Shown: positions 16,265 to 25,325, counted from the first letter of the stretch. The stretch: 64,000 bases of DNA from Mucilaginibacter sp. UR6-1 (GCF_020880975.1 NZ_JAJIWP010000003.1:558001-622000); one strand, 5' to 3'. The notes: a model not told the origin generated them from the sequence alone. Numbers and translations are program-made.

Positions 16265-17521
16265 TCAACTCTTCTTTAACGTCAGCACCGTGATCTCCGG
16301 CCATATGCCCAGCCTGCCGGTAAAGGCCAAAAAGCCGAAGCCGCGGTTTACATATAATTTGCGGTTATGCTCTTTGGCAAAACCTGCCCATTGCAGGTAG
16401 CGGTATTTTACCGGGCTCCAACGAAAACCGGCTGCCTCAATGCCAAACTGCGCGCCGTGTGTGTGGCCCGAAAGTGTTAAATGTACCGGGTTTTGGTGAT
16501 AGCGTACCACATGTTCCCAATGTGTAGGATCATGGGAGAGCAGTACCTTGAAATCGTCCTTATCCAATCCTCTTAGCGCCTTATCCAGATCGCCAACTTT
16601 AATAAAACCATGCCCCCAGTTTTGTACACCTACAAGGTGCAGCTTTTGGCCGTCCTTTTCAAGGGTGATGTTTTCATCAAGCATCAGGCGGAAGCCCATG
16701 TCCTTGTGGTGCTGTTTCAGCGTATCAAGGTTAGCGGCTTTGGCTTTCTCGCTATCCCACTGTATATAGTCGGCATAATCATGGTTACCTAAAATGGAGT
16801 ATTGTCCGTATTTAGCCTTGATCTTACCAAAACGGTTGATGTATGGTTCTATCTCGTCGGCGGTGTTATTCACCAGGTCGCCGGTAAAAACAAACAGGTC
16901 GCTGTTGAGCGCTATCACCTTGTCAATGCCTTTTTGTACGGCATCAGCGTTATCAAAACTGCCTGCATGAATGTCTGACAGTTGGGTGATGGTAAAACCA
17001 TCAAATGCTTCGGGCAGATCCTTAAAATATACATCATGGCGATGCACACGGTAATCATACTTACCCTTGAACATGGCATAAAAAAATCCGCTGAAAGGCA
17101 ATGCGGCCAACAATACCGCGATCTCGCTGATAAACTTACGCCTTTCCGGAAAGTACGGCCTGCTTTGCTCAATGCCATCCTTGCCCGCGTTTGATGCTAT
17201 GCCGACCACAAACCGGCCCAGATCACCCAGCGACAATACCATCACAAATACTATTTTACTTACAAAAAATGCCATAAACACACTGAGCGACCACATATGA
17301 AACTGTGATAGCCCGCGTGAAGTATCAGTAAAGGCGATGCCTATAACAAAGGTGAGTGTAGCACCTATAGAGAGTATTAAAAAGGTTGATAGCAATGCCA
17401 CACGCCAGCGCGATTGCCAGTCGGCCGTCAGGGTGCGCAGGCCCGAAAATACATACCAGTCCAGCAGTAAACTAACTGCCGCGAATATCATAAAGAAGAT
17501 AAAAAAGCCGCCTCTGCGCAT
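16265..17521 (-). CDS. Membrane-anchored metallophosphoesterase
   Basis: 418 aa. Residues 1-105 carry about four membrane segments; the catalytic domain begins near residue 150. All calcineurin-like motifs are visible: QLSDIHAGSF (D, H), FTGDLVNN (D), ILGNHDYADY (NHD), LLSHDPTHW and LTLSGHTHGAQFG (H-x-H). This matches the YpbG/YaeI-type branch with an N-terminal membrane domain. The catalytic domain probably faces the cytoplasm or periplasm depending on topology, which I cannot decide. The substrate is unknown; relatives act on phosphodiesters or lipid phosphates. Transcribed alone leftward into the X-Y repeat region. Confidence 0.85.
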   Translation of the reverse strand: MRRGGFFIFFMIFAAVSLLLDWYVFSGLRTLTADWQSRWRVALLSTFLILSIGATLTFVIGIAFTDTSRGLSQFHMWSLSVFMAFFVSKIVFVMVLSLGDLGRFVVGIASNAGKDGIEQSRPYFPERRKFISEIAVLLAALPFSGFFYAMFKGKYDYRVHRHDVYFKDLPEAFDGFTITQLSDIHAGSFDNADAVQKGIDKVIALNSDLFVFTGDLVNNTADEIEPYINRFGKIKAKYGQYSILGNHDYADYIQWDSEKAKAANLDTLKQHHKDMGFRLMLDENITLEKDGQKLHLVGVQNWGHGFIKVGDLDKALRGLDKDDFKVLLSHDPTHWEHVVRYHQNPVHLTLSGHTHGAQFGIEAAGFRWSPVKYRYLQWAGFAKEHNRKLYVNRGFGFLAFTGRLGIWPEITVLTLKKS

Positions 17522-17606
17522 ATTAAATTATTTATTGCAAGATAATTAAGCAATGGTAATCAGAGCGTAAAAATAGTTAGCAATTGCACCATGCCCGGGT
17601 GCTTAA

Positions 17607-17642
17607 CAAAAAACAAGCCCCGCGGTTTATATGCGGGGCTTG
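17607..17642 (-). terminator. Terminator of the Tyr/Val-rich protein gene
   Basis: A perfect 10-bp GC-rich stem CAAGCCCCGC (17614-17623) / GCGGGGCTTG (17633-17642). On the minus strand it is followed by a T-run (17607-17612), 30 bp after the stop codon at 17673. Confidence 0.9.
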
Positions 17643-17672
17643 CTAAATAAGGGGATATCAACAGTTATATTA

Positions 17673-18023
17673 TTAACGATACCTGTAATGGGCTTTTTTA
17701 TAATGGCCCCATCCGTGGCCACGGCCATGGCCGCCATAATACTTAACGGTACGGTATCTTACCGGGCGTTCATAAACCACGGTACGCGGTGCATAAACCA
17801 CCGCCGGACGACGATACACCACCGGCCTTTCAACCACAACAGTACGTGGATGATAAACTATGGGGCGTTCATACACTACCGGTTCTTCGTAAACTACCGG
17901 TGGGGCGTAATATCTTACAGGAGTGCCAAAGTGCGCGCTTACGCTAACCTGAACTTGTGCATTAGCTACTGAAACAGCTCCGAATGTTATTAAGGTAATT
18001 GCGAATAATTTTAAAGTTTTCAT
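17673..18023 (-). CDS. Secreted Tyr/Val/Pro/Arg-repeat protein
   Basis: 116 aa. A signal peptide (MKTLKLFAITLITFGAVSVANA) precedes a mature protein built from variants of the unit VVYERPV / VVYRRPA (about seven times, residues 42-93) and ending in a His/Gly/Tyr-rich basic tail (GGHGRGHGWGHYKK). Low-complexity beta-prone repeats of this type occur in small exported Bacteroidota proteins annotated as hypothetical. Function unknown; a structural or metal-binding surface role for the His-rich tail is conjecture. An own promoter region and strong terminator indicate a single-gene transcript. Confidence 0.7.
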   Translation of the reverse strand: MKTLKLFAITLITFGAVSVANAQVQVSVSAHFGTPVRYYAPPVVYEEPVVYERPIVYHPRTVVVERPVVYRRPAVVYAPRTVVYERPVRYRTVKYYGGHGRGHGWGHYKKAHYRYR

Positions 18024-18053
18024 CTCTCAAAAAAGTTTTAGTTCTACATAAGC

Positions 18054-18124
18054 AAACAACCACCGGGCGCTAAAAAATTATCAATCATTATCGGCAAAAA
18101 TAAATGTGGCGCCGGCGGTTGTTT
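18054..18124. other. Long-armed inverted repeat upstream of the Tyr/Val-rich gene
   Basis: AAACAACCACCGGGCGC (18054-18070) pairs with GCGCCGGCGGTTGTTT (18109-18124), with one mismatch and one bulge across a 38-nt AT-rich loop. It lies 30-100 bp upstream of the leftward gene at 18023. It could be a leader structure, an operator or an isolated repeat; no second copy was noticed. The rest of the 275-bp gap (18024-18298) is AT-rich without other features. Confidence 0.45.
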
Positions 18125-18298
18125 AAATATTAAACACTTTTTGAGAGCGAGGGTTTAACGTGCCCCCGTAAATTACAACTATAGGTTTTGTGAATAATTG
18201 TAATGTTGTGGTGTTTTATTTAATTTAATTATTTGATATTTAGTTATTTAAATGCTTTTTTTCAAAGTTAAAAAAAATTATTCAAAACACTAAGTATT

Positions 18299-18748
18299 TT
18301 AATGCTGATGCCCGTTTTGCTCGTGATCATGCGGCAGATCGCCGGATAGTTCAGGGCGGTATTTGGCGCTCGGTGTCATCCAGTAAAGCAGTATCACCCT
18401 TGAATAACGCAGGTTAAATGGCGCTAACACCAATATTGAGCCCAGCAGCAAACCTGCATACAACCAAGGCGACTCGGACCCGGTGAGGATGATGGTGGCC
18501 ACGGCTATGGTAACCATTTCGGCAACGTTAAGGGCATAGCTTACATACATGGCCACATAAAAATAACCCGGTTCGCGCTCAAAGGTAAGGCCGCAATGCG
18601 GGCACCGATGGTACATGTTTTGGCCGGTTAGGTTATACATGCTGTTGGCAAACATGTTGCCGCGGCGGCAGCGCGGGCATTTAGCCTTTACAAATGCGCC
18701 AAATTGAGGTATATAGCGTTTGTCGGTATTTAATGTTGGGGTAGCCAT
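18299..18748 (-). CDS. DUF983 family small membrane protein
   Basis: 149 aa from the ATG at 18748. Near the N-terminus is a zinc-ribbon-like pair, KCPRCRRGNMF and HRCPHCGLTFEREPG, the hallmark of DUF983, followed by two membrane helices (residues about 65-85 and 90-110) and a His-rich tail (HDHEQNGHQH). Function of the family is unknown. An upstream in-frame ATG would overlap the AraC gene by 29 bp; the chosen start leaves a 4-bp gap. Probably co-transcribed with the AraC regulator upstream. Confidence 0.85.
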   Translation of the reverse strand: MATPTLNTDKRYIPQFGAFVKAKCPRCRRGNMFANSMYNLTGQNMYHRCPHCGLTFEREPGYFYVAMYVSYALNVAEMVTIAVATIILTGSESPWLYAGLLLGSILVLAPFNLRYSRVILLYWMTPSAKYRPELSGDLPHDHEQNGHQH

Positions 18749-18752
18749 GGTT

Positions 18753-19625
18753 TTATTTGTTAAAGTTCTTTCTAAATTCATCGGGCGTTATACCGGCCTG
18801 TTTTTTAAAAAAACGGGTAAAGTACGAGTTATCATCAAAGCCTAACCGGCCGCCAATATCAGCAATGGTAAGTTTAGGGTTGATGAGCATACGCTTGGCT
18901 TCCAATATTACCCTGTTGCGTATCACCTCGCCGGCAGATATGCCCAAAATATCATTGCATAGGGCATTCAGATGATTGGGGGTGATGTACAGCAGGGCTG
19001 CATAATCCTTCGGTAGCTTCAGAGAATTGTAATGCTGCTCTATCAGCTTCCTGAAATTGGCCAGCAAAGTATGGTTATACGTGGGGGTTACAGCTTCTGC
19101 ATGTTTATTGTGCTCGCGCGCCACAAGGGTAAAAATGCGCATCATGGCGGTGCGTATCATATCAAGGCTGTAACGGTCATGGCCGTTATTCTCCTCGGTT
19201 ATGTTCTCAAACAATTCAGTAACCGCAGCAATTGTTTTAGTACTAAGCTGTATCACAGCATCAGCGGTATTGCCGCTAAAAAACGGTAATGAGTCCAGGT
19301 AATCGGGCCTCAGCAAAAACGAGGTAAAAAAAGCTTGCGAAAAGTTGATGATGTAGCCCTCTATCTCTCCTTCAAAAAACCAGCTATGTACCTGGCCGGG
19401 TATCATAAAATAGATCTGGCCGGGCTTAACATCATAGGTTTCAAAGTCAATAACGTGCGAGCCGCTGCCTTTGGTAAAATAAACCAGGTGATAAAAGCTG
19501 TGCTTGTGCGGAAAATGCAGCTTATCATGCTTTTTCAGGTAGTCGCCAAAACGGTCGGCCAGCAGGTCGTGCTCCTGTTGGCCGCTTAGTGTGCAAATAT
19601 CATATACCGGATAACCGCTTATCAT
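18753..19625 (-). CDS. AraC-family transcriptional regulator
   Basis: 290 aa. The N-terminal half is a cupin-like sensing domain (HKHSFYHLVYFTKGSGSHVIDF, then VKPGQIYFMIPGQVHSW). The C-terminal 100 residues contain the two helix-turn-helix units of AraC/XylS regulators, with LYITPNHLNALCNDILGISAGE, KLTIADIGGRLGFDDNSYFTRFFKKQ and the closing GITPDEFR. It probably senses a small aromatic or sugar-like ligand; the target is unknown. A TACTTTTG box ends 5 nt before the ATG, so the message is probably leaderless. The DUF983 gene follows after 4 bp. Confidence 0.9.
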   Translation of the reverse strand: MISGYPVYDICTLSGQQEHDLLADRFGDYLKKHDKLHFPHKHSFYHLVYFTKGSGSHVIDFETYDVKPGQIYFMIPGQVHSWFFEGEIEGYIINFSQAFFTSFLLRPDYLDSLPFFSGNTADAVIQLSTKTIAAVTELFENITEENNGHDRYSLDMIRTAMMRIFTLVAREHNKHAEAVTPTYNHTLLANFRKLIEQHYNSLKLPKDYAALLYITPNHLNALCNDILGISAGEVIRNRVILEAKRMLINPKLTIADIGGRLGFDDNSYFTRFFKKQAGITPDEFRKNFNK

Positions 19626-19630
19626 ACTTA

Positions 19631-19638
19631 CAAAAGTA
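19631..19638 (-). promoter_or_regulatory. -7 box of the AraC-DUF983 promoter
   Basis: TACTTTTG on the minus strand matches TAnnTTTG and ends 5 nt before the ATG of the AraC gene, implying transcription start at the start codon. Confidence 0.5.
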
Positions 19639-19714
19639 GCGGTTATCTGCCATTGCTGATGGTAATAAACAGGGTATGTATGGTACTTTTTACAGATAAG
19701 TAAAATGTTCCATA

Positions 19715-20278
19715 CTATTTTAACTGCATTACCTGCATGTTAAAGTCAACACCGGCAACGGGTATTTTCTCCCAATTAGCGGTTGCCGAGTCCTTATGAT
19801 AGGTTCCGCCATTAAACAAGCCGATAGAAAAAGCAACTTCAGGCCCCGGAGAGTCTTTCAGCCACTCAATGCTTACCAGTATATCGCCGCTGGCTTCAAT
19901 ATTATAAGCCGAAAGGTCAATAACCGGGCGTGATTTGCCTTTTGCAATTATGCCGGTTATCTCCTGTTTAACAATATTTTCTCCGGCTTTTTCATCCGTA
20001 AAGCGGTAAACATTAACTTTAACGGGCAGGCTGTCCTGCTGTCGGTTCTCCACATCAAAAGTAAGTTTAAGCAGTTTTACCGGCTTTTTACCGGCTTTCA
20101 TTTTTATGCCTATTTCACCACCCTTTACTACACTAAATGTATTGTTTGATGTACCCGAGCGTAATTTATTGCCTATGGTTTTTATTTTTTGCGCTTGCGC
20201 TGCTAACGTAACCGACAGGATCAGCATTGTTAAAAGAACTTTGAAAGTTAACCTTGTATTGTAAGTTTTAGAATGCAT
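19715..20278 (-). CDS. Exported protein of unknown function
   Basis: 187 aa with a signal peptide (VLLTMLILSVTLAAQAQ). The mature part is a predicted beta-sandwich: KGGEIGIKMKAGKKPVKLLKLTFDVE, LPVKVNVYRFTDEKAGENIV, SRPVIDLSAYNIEASGDILVSIEWLK. The same pattern (a modest exported domain with 'VDLS.Y.i...GD.lvSiEW') recurs in many Bacteroidota proteins, alone or joined to outer-membrane proteins, without an assigned function. No catalytic residues evident. It is preceded by a 146-bp gap shared with the divergent thioredoxin gene. Confidence 0.65.
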   Translation of the reverse strand: MHSKTYNTRLTFKVLLTMLILSVTLAAQAQKIKTIGNKLRSGTSNNTFSVVKGGEIGIKMKAGKKPVKLLKLTFDVENRQQDSLPVKVNVYRFTDEKAGENIVKQEITGIIAKGKSRPVIDLSAYNIEASGDILVSIEWLKDSPGPEVAFSIGLFNGGTYHKDSATANWEKIPVAGVDFNMQVMQLK

Positions 20279-20424
20279 ATTTAACGGGTTATGGTTTGTA
20301 TATCATCAAGACGGTATTGTTTTGATAATGGTTGCAAATACAGCCATTTTTTTTGACATTTAATAAACCATCGGCCTAAACAAGTGCAGGCGCACGCTGT
20401 TGTATCATCAATAAACATACTATT

Positions 20425-20721
20425 ATGGCAAGCTTTCAGGATATCATCGCATCAGAGAAACCGGTACTGGTTGATTTTTCGGCCGAGTGGTGCGGCCCTT
20501 GTAAAATGATGCCGCCCATATTGCAGCAGTTAAAAAATGCCGTGGGCGATAAGGTTACCATCATAAAAATAGATGTTGACAAGAACCCTTCGGTAGCTAA
20601 CGCCTATAACATTCAAAGCGTACCCACGCTGATGGTATTTAAAAACAGCGAGAGCAAGTGGCGGCAATCCGGCGTTATACAGGCGGGGCAACTTGAGCAG
20701 GTGCTTAATCAGTTTATTTGA
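20425..20721 (+). CDS. trxA: Thioredoxin
   Basis: 98 aa, the complete thioredoxin fold. The redox motif EWCGPCK places the cysteines at 23 and 26, the buried Asp is in VLVDFSA, the cis-proline in QSVPTLMVF, and the [18 protein letters not shown] stretch is standard. Cytosolic disulfide reductase that keeps protein thiols reduced with thioredoxin reductase and NADPH. It is slightly short at the C-terminus but complete. Other thioredoxins usually exist in these genomes, so which paralogue this is cannot be told. Confidence 0.92.
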   Translation: MASFQDIIASEKPVLVDFSAEWCGPCKMMPPILQQLKNAVGDKVTIIKIDVDKNPSVANAYNIQSVPTLMVFKNSESKWRQSGVIQAGQLEQVLNQFI

Positions 20722-20811
20722 TTAATAATCAGTACTGTAATTAAACTGATACTTTACGGTTTTAAACCTTTGCTGCCTGTGCCCCTCTATTGTGTATAAA
20801 ACTTACACAAT

Positions 20812-20958
20812 ATGAAAACTAAATTAAACACCATACGCACCGACTTATATAATGTATTAGTTGAAGGTAACGCCAGCAGGCAACAAATGGCAAGGGTATT
20901 TTTTGTACTGTTTATTCCGTTGTATGTGCTTTACGCATCAATAGGGCATATTCACTAA
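20812..20958 (+). CDS. Small single-pass membrane protein
   Basis: 48 aa. A hydrophilic N-terminal part (KTKLNTIRTDLYNVLVEGNASRQ) is followed by a hydrophobic helix (ARVFFVLFIPLYVLYASIG, residues about 27-45). No recognised family. It sits between the thioredoxin gene and the convergent glycosidase gene, whose stop is 6 bp away. Codon composition resembles the neighbours, which supports a real gene, but the short length leaves doubt. Confidence 0.45.
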   Translation: MKTKLNTIRTDLYNVLVEGNASRQQMARVFFVLFIPLYVLYASIGHIH

Positions 20959-20963
20959 AAACG

Positions 20964-23891
20964 TTAATTGGTTTTAATAACCCGCTTTACAATGGTTTGC
21001 TCATCCTGTTTTATCATCACCAGGCAAACGCCCTGCGGCATCTTGCTGATATCAATAGTTTGCGAAAAATCAGTATCGGCTTTAGCGTAATCGTTATTGC
21101 TGTAAATACGCCCGCTTATGGCATCGGCCACGCTGATGTTCACCTTGGTTTTACTATCGTTCTTAAAGCTTACGTTAACATATTGTGTTGATGGATTAGG
21201 GAACAGGTTGATAGTATACCCGGCAGCAGCTTTAGCTATAGTATCGGGCTTTTGGCTTATGTTGCCAATGCCTTGCTTAACCGACATGATAACCTTTTTT
21301 GACAGGCTGCTTGTGCTAACCGTATCAGTATTATCACCCTTATAAACAGGCATCACAAATACCGGGGTTTCGCTTATGTTTACCGCGAACTGCCCGTTAG
21401 TTACCTTACGTTTACTTACAGCAAGCGAGCCCGCCTGTGGTGTAAACACCCGCGCCGAATCAATACCCGGCAGGTTAAGCGTGTATTTGCCGGTAAGGCC
21501 CTTTTCATTCGGAATATACATTATATAGGCTGATTCGCCATTAAGGACATACCGGTCAACCACCGGGCTGCTGCTTAATGATTCGGCATAGGCGTATTTG
21601 CCCAGCACCTTGTTAAACTGGTTAATATAGTCTGCCGCGAGTTTACGGGTACGGTTTTGGGTTAACAGGCCCGATGAGCTGTATTGTACCGGGTTATCAA
21701 TGTTATCATCATAAGCCTGGTAAAAAAATAACCTTTCAACGCCGCTGCGGGCATAAAGCAACGCGGTACGCAATATCCAGTCGGCTTGGGTTTGCTCAAT
21801 GGTTTTATTGCCGATAGGTATGGCGCGTATAGGGCTGTAGGGGTTAACATCGTAACCGGCCTCGGTAACCCAAACCGGCATATTATAACAATACTTTTTA
21901 GCCAGTTCAACAAAATCCCGGGCTTTTTGCATTGTATTGTTCACCTCCGGTGCCATACCGCGTGTTGGTACCGAGTTAGGTATCATTTCGGCATCGTGCG
22001 AGTACCAGTGATAGTTAATCACATCCCAGCAAAGGTTTACGGTACCATCAGCCTTATACCCGCGGTTTATGCGGCACCATTGTATCATGCCCATCACATA
22101 CTCGGGGTTGGCTGATGCAAGGCCGCCCATTACCACCTTCATATTCGGGTCGGCATTTTTTACTCCAACACCCGGGCCCATGGTGTTTTTATGCCCATCG
22201 TAAAAGGCCGAGAGGTTGGCCGCGTATTCGTAGGCTGTTTGATAGGCTTTGCGGCCTTTCCACCATTTATCGCGCTCGTTATCACACTCAATATATTTTA
22301 CGTAGTTAAGGCCTACGCGTACGGTATTGATCGGGTCGTCCGTCCACCTTGGCGAGCTGTTTACCGATAATAATTTTTTATTAACTGATTTATTGCTGCC
22401 ATACCGCGCGGCATACTGAAAGGCTACTTTAGCCTGTTCCAGGTACGATTTCGGGTCAGCGTAATCAGCGCCATATTTTACCGGGATGTTCTCCGTATCT
22501 CGCTCACCTTCGGGGTATGATTGCAGCAGCCAGTTAGGCAGCGTTTTCAAATCGGCAAGTACCATAATGTTATTTTCATAACAGGCTTTGTACATGGCAT
22601 CATAATTCCAGCCGCCGCTGTGTGTAGGGGCATAAGTAAAACCGCCCTGCTGTGATTCAAGCTTTTCCCAATCCATATAATGCCGCACCTGCGAGAATGT
22701 ACGCATGGCCGACAGGCGCTTGGCCTCAACCACAAACGGATCGTAAGGGCTTTCAAAATCCCACTCAAAGGCATTAACACCCATAAAATTCTTTAAAGGG
22801 TATGCCGTAGTTGCAGGTGCTTCAGTGTCGGCAGGGATACTGCCGGGTGCGCTGGTTGTGTTAATATAATTACCGTAAAACTCAATTTCGGTAGGGAACT
22901 GGTACCAGCAGTTAAGCACTATGTACTTTACGTTGGTGGCAATGGTATCCAGGGTAAATTGGTCCGCACGTTCAGGGTAGGGGCCAACCCACCTGTTCCA
23001 GTATCCGCCGCGGTAAGTGCCAATAGCAGTGCGTTTGCCGGCACTGTCAATAACCGATACGGTAAGCGGATAATCGCCCAGGGCGCCGGTATAGTTAAAG
23101 AATTTTATTTTGGCGATGTCTATCCGCTGGCCATCAGGCACGGGATAGTAGGCATCGTAATTATTAAAAAGTTTACCCCAACCGGTAGTCACTTCGGTTT
23201 CGGTAATGCCGTCAAACAATCCGCCTAAACCATCGCTAACATTATTTAGCTGGTACCAGCGGCTTAATTCAAGCGGTAGCTTAACATAGCTATCCGTTGG
23301 TTCAGTAACCGGCGGTGTGGTAGGGGTGGCAGGCGTACTGCCTGTTTGCTCGGCCACAAGCTCAATGCTTGCAGGCGTTGCAAGCGTGGTATCCTGCTCG
23401 CCGTAGGCAAATACCTTTTGCGGTATATTGTTGCTGTATTTATGTACTATGATGGCATCAGCCTCAACCGGCGCGGGCAGATCAATGGTTTGAAAGATGC
23501 CGTATGCCGGGCCTGTAAAATAACCAAGCAAGGTACGCTCAGTACCATTCAGGGCGTATATTTCAGCCGGCTTATCTTCAAATACCCCGGTGTAATCATA
23601 AAGCTTTAATTGCGATATGCGGCTGTGGTATTTAAACCTGAGCATAACATCGGCATATACAAAGTTATTTTCCCAGGCTTCGGGCACCAGCGAGGTCAAA
23701 TCATCACTTAACCATGACGCGTAATTTTGACCGGTGTTTTTGTTTGTTGATACTGATACGGTTTCAATACGCCCGGCAGGAGTTTGGGCAAATACCGGAA
23801 CCGAAAAGGCCAGTAAAGCCAGCAGAATAATTGTTTTTACAATACGGTAGATAGATCGTTCACACAAATTCATAACCAACACTTTATACAA
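20964..23891 (-). CDS. Secreted clan-A glycoside hydrolase-like protein with type IX secretion tail
   Basis: 975 aa (an ATG at 23873 is an alternative start, 6 residues shorter). A signal peptide ends at VPVFAQ. Residues about 40-170 and 205-345 are two related discoidin-like beta modules, linked by a Thr/Pro-rich hinge. Residues 365-790 form a TIM-barrel glycosidase: the acid/base Glu lies in IECDNERD (E539, Asn-Glu pair) and the nucleophile in WVTEAGYDV (E677), the clan GH-A layout closest to GH39/GH5-type enzymes. The last 85 residues (NLFPNPSTQYVNVSF ... IVKRVIKTN) are a type A T9SS sorting domain, so it is exported through the Por system. The target polysaccharide is unknown. Confidence 0.82.
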   Translation of the reverse strand: MYKVLVMNLCERSIYRIVKTIILLALLAFSVPVFAQTPAGRIETVSVSTNKNTGQNYASWLSDDLTSLVPEAWENNFVYADVMLRFKYHSRISQLKLYDYTGVFEDKPAEIYALNGTERTLLGYFTGPAYGIFQTIDLPAPVEADAIIVHKYSNNIPQKVFAYGEQDTTLATPASIELVAEQTGSTPATPTTPPVTEPTDSYVKLPLELSRWYQLNNVSDGLGGLFDGITETEVTTGWGKLFNNYDAYYPVPDGQRIDIAKIKFFNYTGALGDYPLTVSVIDSAGKRTAIGTYRGGYWNRWVGPYPERADQFTLDTIATNVKYIVLNCWYQFPTEIEFYGNYINTTSAPGSIPADTEAPATTAYPLKNFMGVNAFEWDFESPYDPFVVEAKRLSAMRTFSQVRHYMDWEKLESQQGGFTYAPTHSGGWNYDAMYKACYENNIMVLADLKTLPNWLLQSYPEGERDTENIPVKYGADYADPKSYLEQAKVAFQYAARYGSNKSVNKKLLSVNSSPRWTDDPINTVRVGLNYVKYIECDNERDKWWKGRKAYQTAYEYAANLSAFYDGHKNTMGPGVGVKNADPNMKVVMGGLASANPEYVMGMIQWCRINRGYKADGTVNLCWDVINYHWYSHDAEMIPNSVPTRGMAPEVNNTMQKARDFVELAKKYCYNMPVWVTEAGYDVNPYSPIRAIPIGNKTIEQTQADWILRTALLYARSGVERLFFYQAYDDNIDNPVQYSSSGLLTQNRTRKLAADYINQFNKVLGKYAYAESLSSSPVVDRYVLNGESAYIMYIPNEKGLTGKYTLNLPGIDSARVFTPQAGSLAVSKRKVTNGQFAVNISETPVFVMPVYKGDNTDTVSTSSLSKKVIMSVKQGIGNISQKPDTIAKAAAGYTINLFPNPSTQYVNVSFKNDSKTKVNISVADAISGRIYSNNDYAKADTDFSQTIDISKMPQGVCLVMIKQDEQTIVKRVIKTN

Positions 23892-24134
23892 TACATCCGG
23901 TTAACGTACCGGCGGCATCGTTAAATTAATCAGGGATTTAGTGTGTTATACGGATATGTATCGGTTATGTTACGGGGCAAGTATTTGTTGCATAATAATA
24001 CTTGTTAATAAACGCTTTAATGGATTGTGTTAACACTAATAAAGTATAAATTTGAACTTCTGTAGCTGATTATCATCCATGTGTAATATAATAGATGTTT
24101 AAACAAATAAATTTTTAAACACTAAACCTATTAT

Positions 24135-24142
24135 TACATTTG
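24135..24142 (+). promoter_or_regulatory. -7 box of the yceI-like promoter
   Basis: TACATTTG matches TAnnTTTG, 43 nt before the ATG at 24186. The remainder of the 294-bp gap from 23892 is AT-rich, with no repeat or ORF; it must also hold the leftward promoter of the glycosidase gene, which I could not place. Confidence 0.45.
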
Positions 24143-24185
24143 TACTCCAAACACGTAAATAATACCATTTAACAATAAAAAGACA

Positions 24186-24755
24186 ATGAAAAAAACGATT
24201 ATCCTTTTAGCGGCTGTATTAATGCAAACTGCGGTTTTTGCACAGTCATCATGGAAGCTTGACAAGGCTCATGCTAACCTGAAATTTACTACTACACACA
24301 TGATGCTGTCTGACGTTGACGGCCGTTTTAAAGATTTTGATGCCACCATCACTTCATCAAAAGCTGATTTTAGCGATGCTACATTTGATTTTACCGCTCA
24401 AACAGCCTCAGTTGATACTGATAACGAAAAACGCGATGCCCACCTTAAAAGCGGCGACTTTTTTGATGCTGCCAAATACCCTACCATCAGCTTTAAAAGC
24501 ACTAAATTAACACCAGCGGGTGCCGGTAAATTTAAAGTTACAGGTAACTTAACCATGCACGGTGTTACTAAACCAGTAACGCTTGATCTTTGGTTCCGTG
24601 GTGCTAAAGTTAGCCCGATGACTAAAAAAGATGTTGCCGGTTTCCAGGTTAATGGTACCATTAAACGTACTGATTTTGGCGTAGGTACAGTACCTGCAGC
24701 CGTAGTAAGCGAAGAAGTTGAATTTAAAGCTAACGGCGAGTTCGGTAAAGCTTAA
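24186..24755 (+). CDS. YceI-family periplasmic lipid-binding protein
   Basis: 189 aa with a signal peptide (LLAAVLMQTAVFAQ). The mature protein is a typical YceI lipocalin-like barrel: WKLDKAHANLKFTTTHMMLSDVDGRF at the start, DFFDAAKYPTISFKST, GNLTMHGVTKPVTLDL in the middle and FQVNGTIKRTDFGVG near the end. Family knowledge: binds polyisoprenoid or other amphiphilic molecules in the periplasm. Full length. Own promoter box and an 18-bp-stem terminator mark a single-gene transcript. Confidence 0.92.
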   Translation: MKKTIILLAAVLMQTAVFAQSSWKLDKAHANLKFTTTHMMLSDVDGRFKDFDATITSSKADFSDATFDFTAQTASVDTDNEKRDAHLKSGDFFDAAKYPTISFKSTKLTPAGAGKFKVTGNLTMHGVTKPVTLDLWFRGAKVSPMTKKDVAGFQVNGTIKRTDFGVGTVPAAVVSEEVEFKANGEFGKA

Positions 24756-24785
24756 TTGATATTGATTAATCAGTATTCGATATAT

Positions 24786-24831
24786 AGAAACAAACAGGGC
24801 GTATCCAATTGGGTACGCCCTGTTTGTTTCT
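24786..24831. terminator. Strong bidirectional terminator
   Basis: A perfect 18-bp stem (24786-24803 with 24814-24831, AGAAACAAACAGGGCGTA) and a 10-nt loop between the convergent yceI-like and DUF2147 genes; the DUF2147 stop is 3 bp away. Confidence 0.9.
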
Positions 24832-24834
24832 GTG

Positions 24835-25278
24835 CTATTTTACCCGCCTGAAGATCATGGTGCGGCCAATAAATTTTACGTGCCAGTAGCCCTTTACTTT
24901 TAACACATCCTTATCGGCCAGTTTGGCCGAGGCATTCCAGGTTTTGCCGCTTTTGGCCTCGTATATGGCGCCATCGTTGTAACTTTTGCTATCGCGATCA
25001 TATACCAAACCGGTTACCACATCCATACCTAATAATTTGCGGTTGCGAAGTTTTTCATCAGGATTGTGCTTGTCGGTCCATTCGTTCATGGGTTTGCTGT
25101 CGTCATCCTTAAACCAAACCATTTTACCGCGATACTCATTACCTTGCTTATACATTTCAACCACCATCTTCTTATCCTCTGATGTCCATTGGCCCAGTAT
25201 AGCATCACCGTTGTTTTGGGGCGTGTTGTTTAGTGTTAGGAGTAATGTTATAGCGGTTGTGAGGAGTGTTTTTATCAT
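24835..25278 (-). CDS. DUF2147 exported protein
   Basis: 147 aa. A short signal peptide (LLTTAITLLLTLNNTPQ) precedes the DUF2147 domain: DAILGQWTSEDKKMVVEMYK, YRGKMVWF, LRNRKLLGMDVVTGL, IYEAKSGKTWNASAKL and GYWHVKFIGRTMIFRRV. A small beta-barrel-like fold of unknown function, secreted in most members. Full length. Transcribed leftward towards the yceI terminator, from a promoter inside or next to the repeat-filled gap on its right. Confidence 0.85.
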   Translation of the reverse strand: MIKTLLTTAITLLLTLNNTPQNNGDAILGQWTSEDKKMVVEMYKQGNEYRGKMVWFKDDDSKPMNEWTDKHNPDEKLRNRKLLGMDVVTGLVYDRDSKSYNDGAIYEAKSGKTWNASAKLADKDVLKVKGYWHVKFIGRTMIFRRVK

Positions 25279-25325
25279 GGGAGAGGTAGTGTATAATTAA
25301 GCGTCAATTGCGGGTTTAACCGTTT

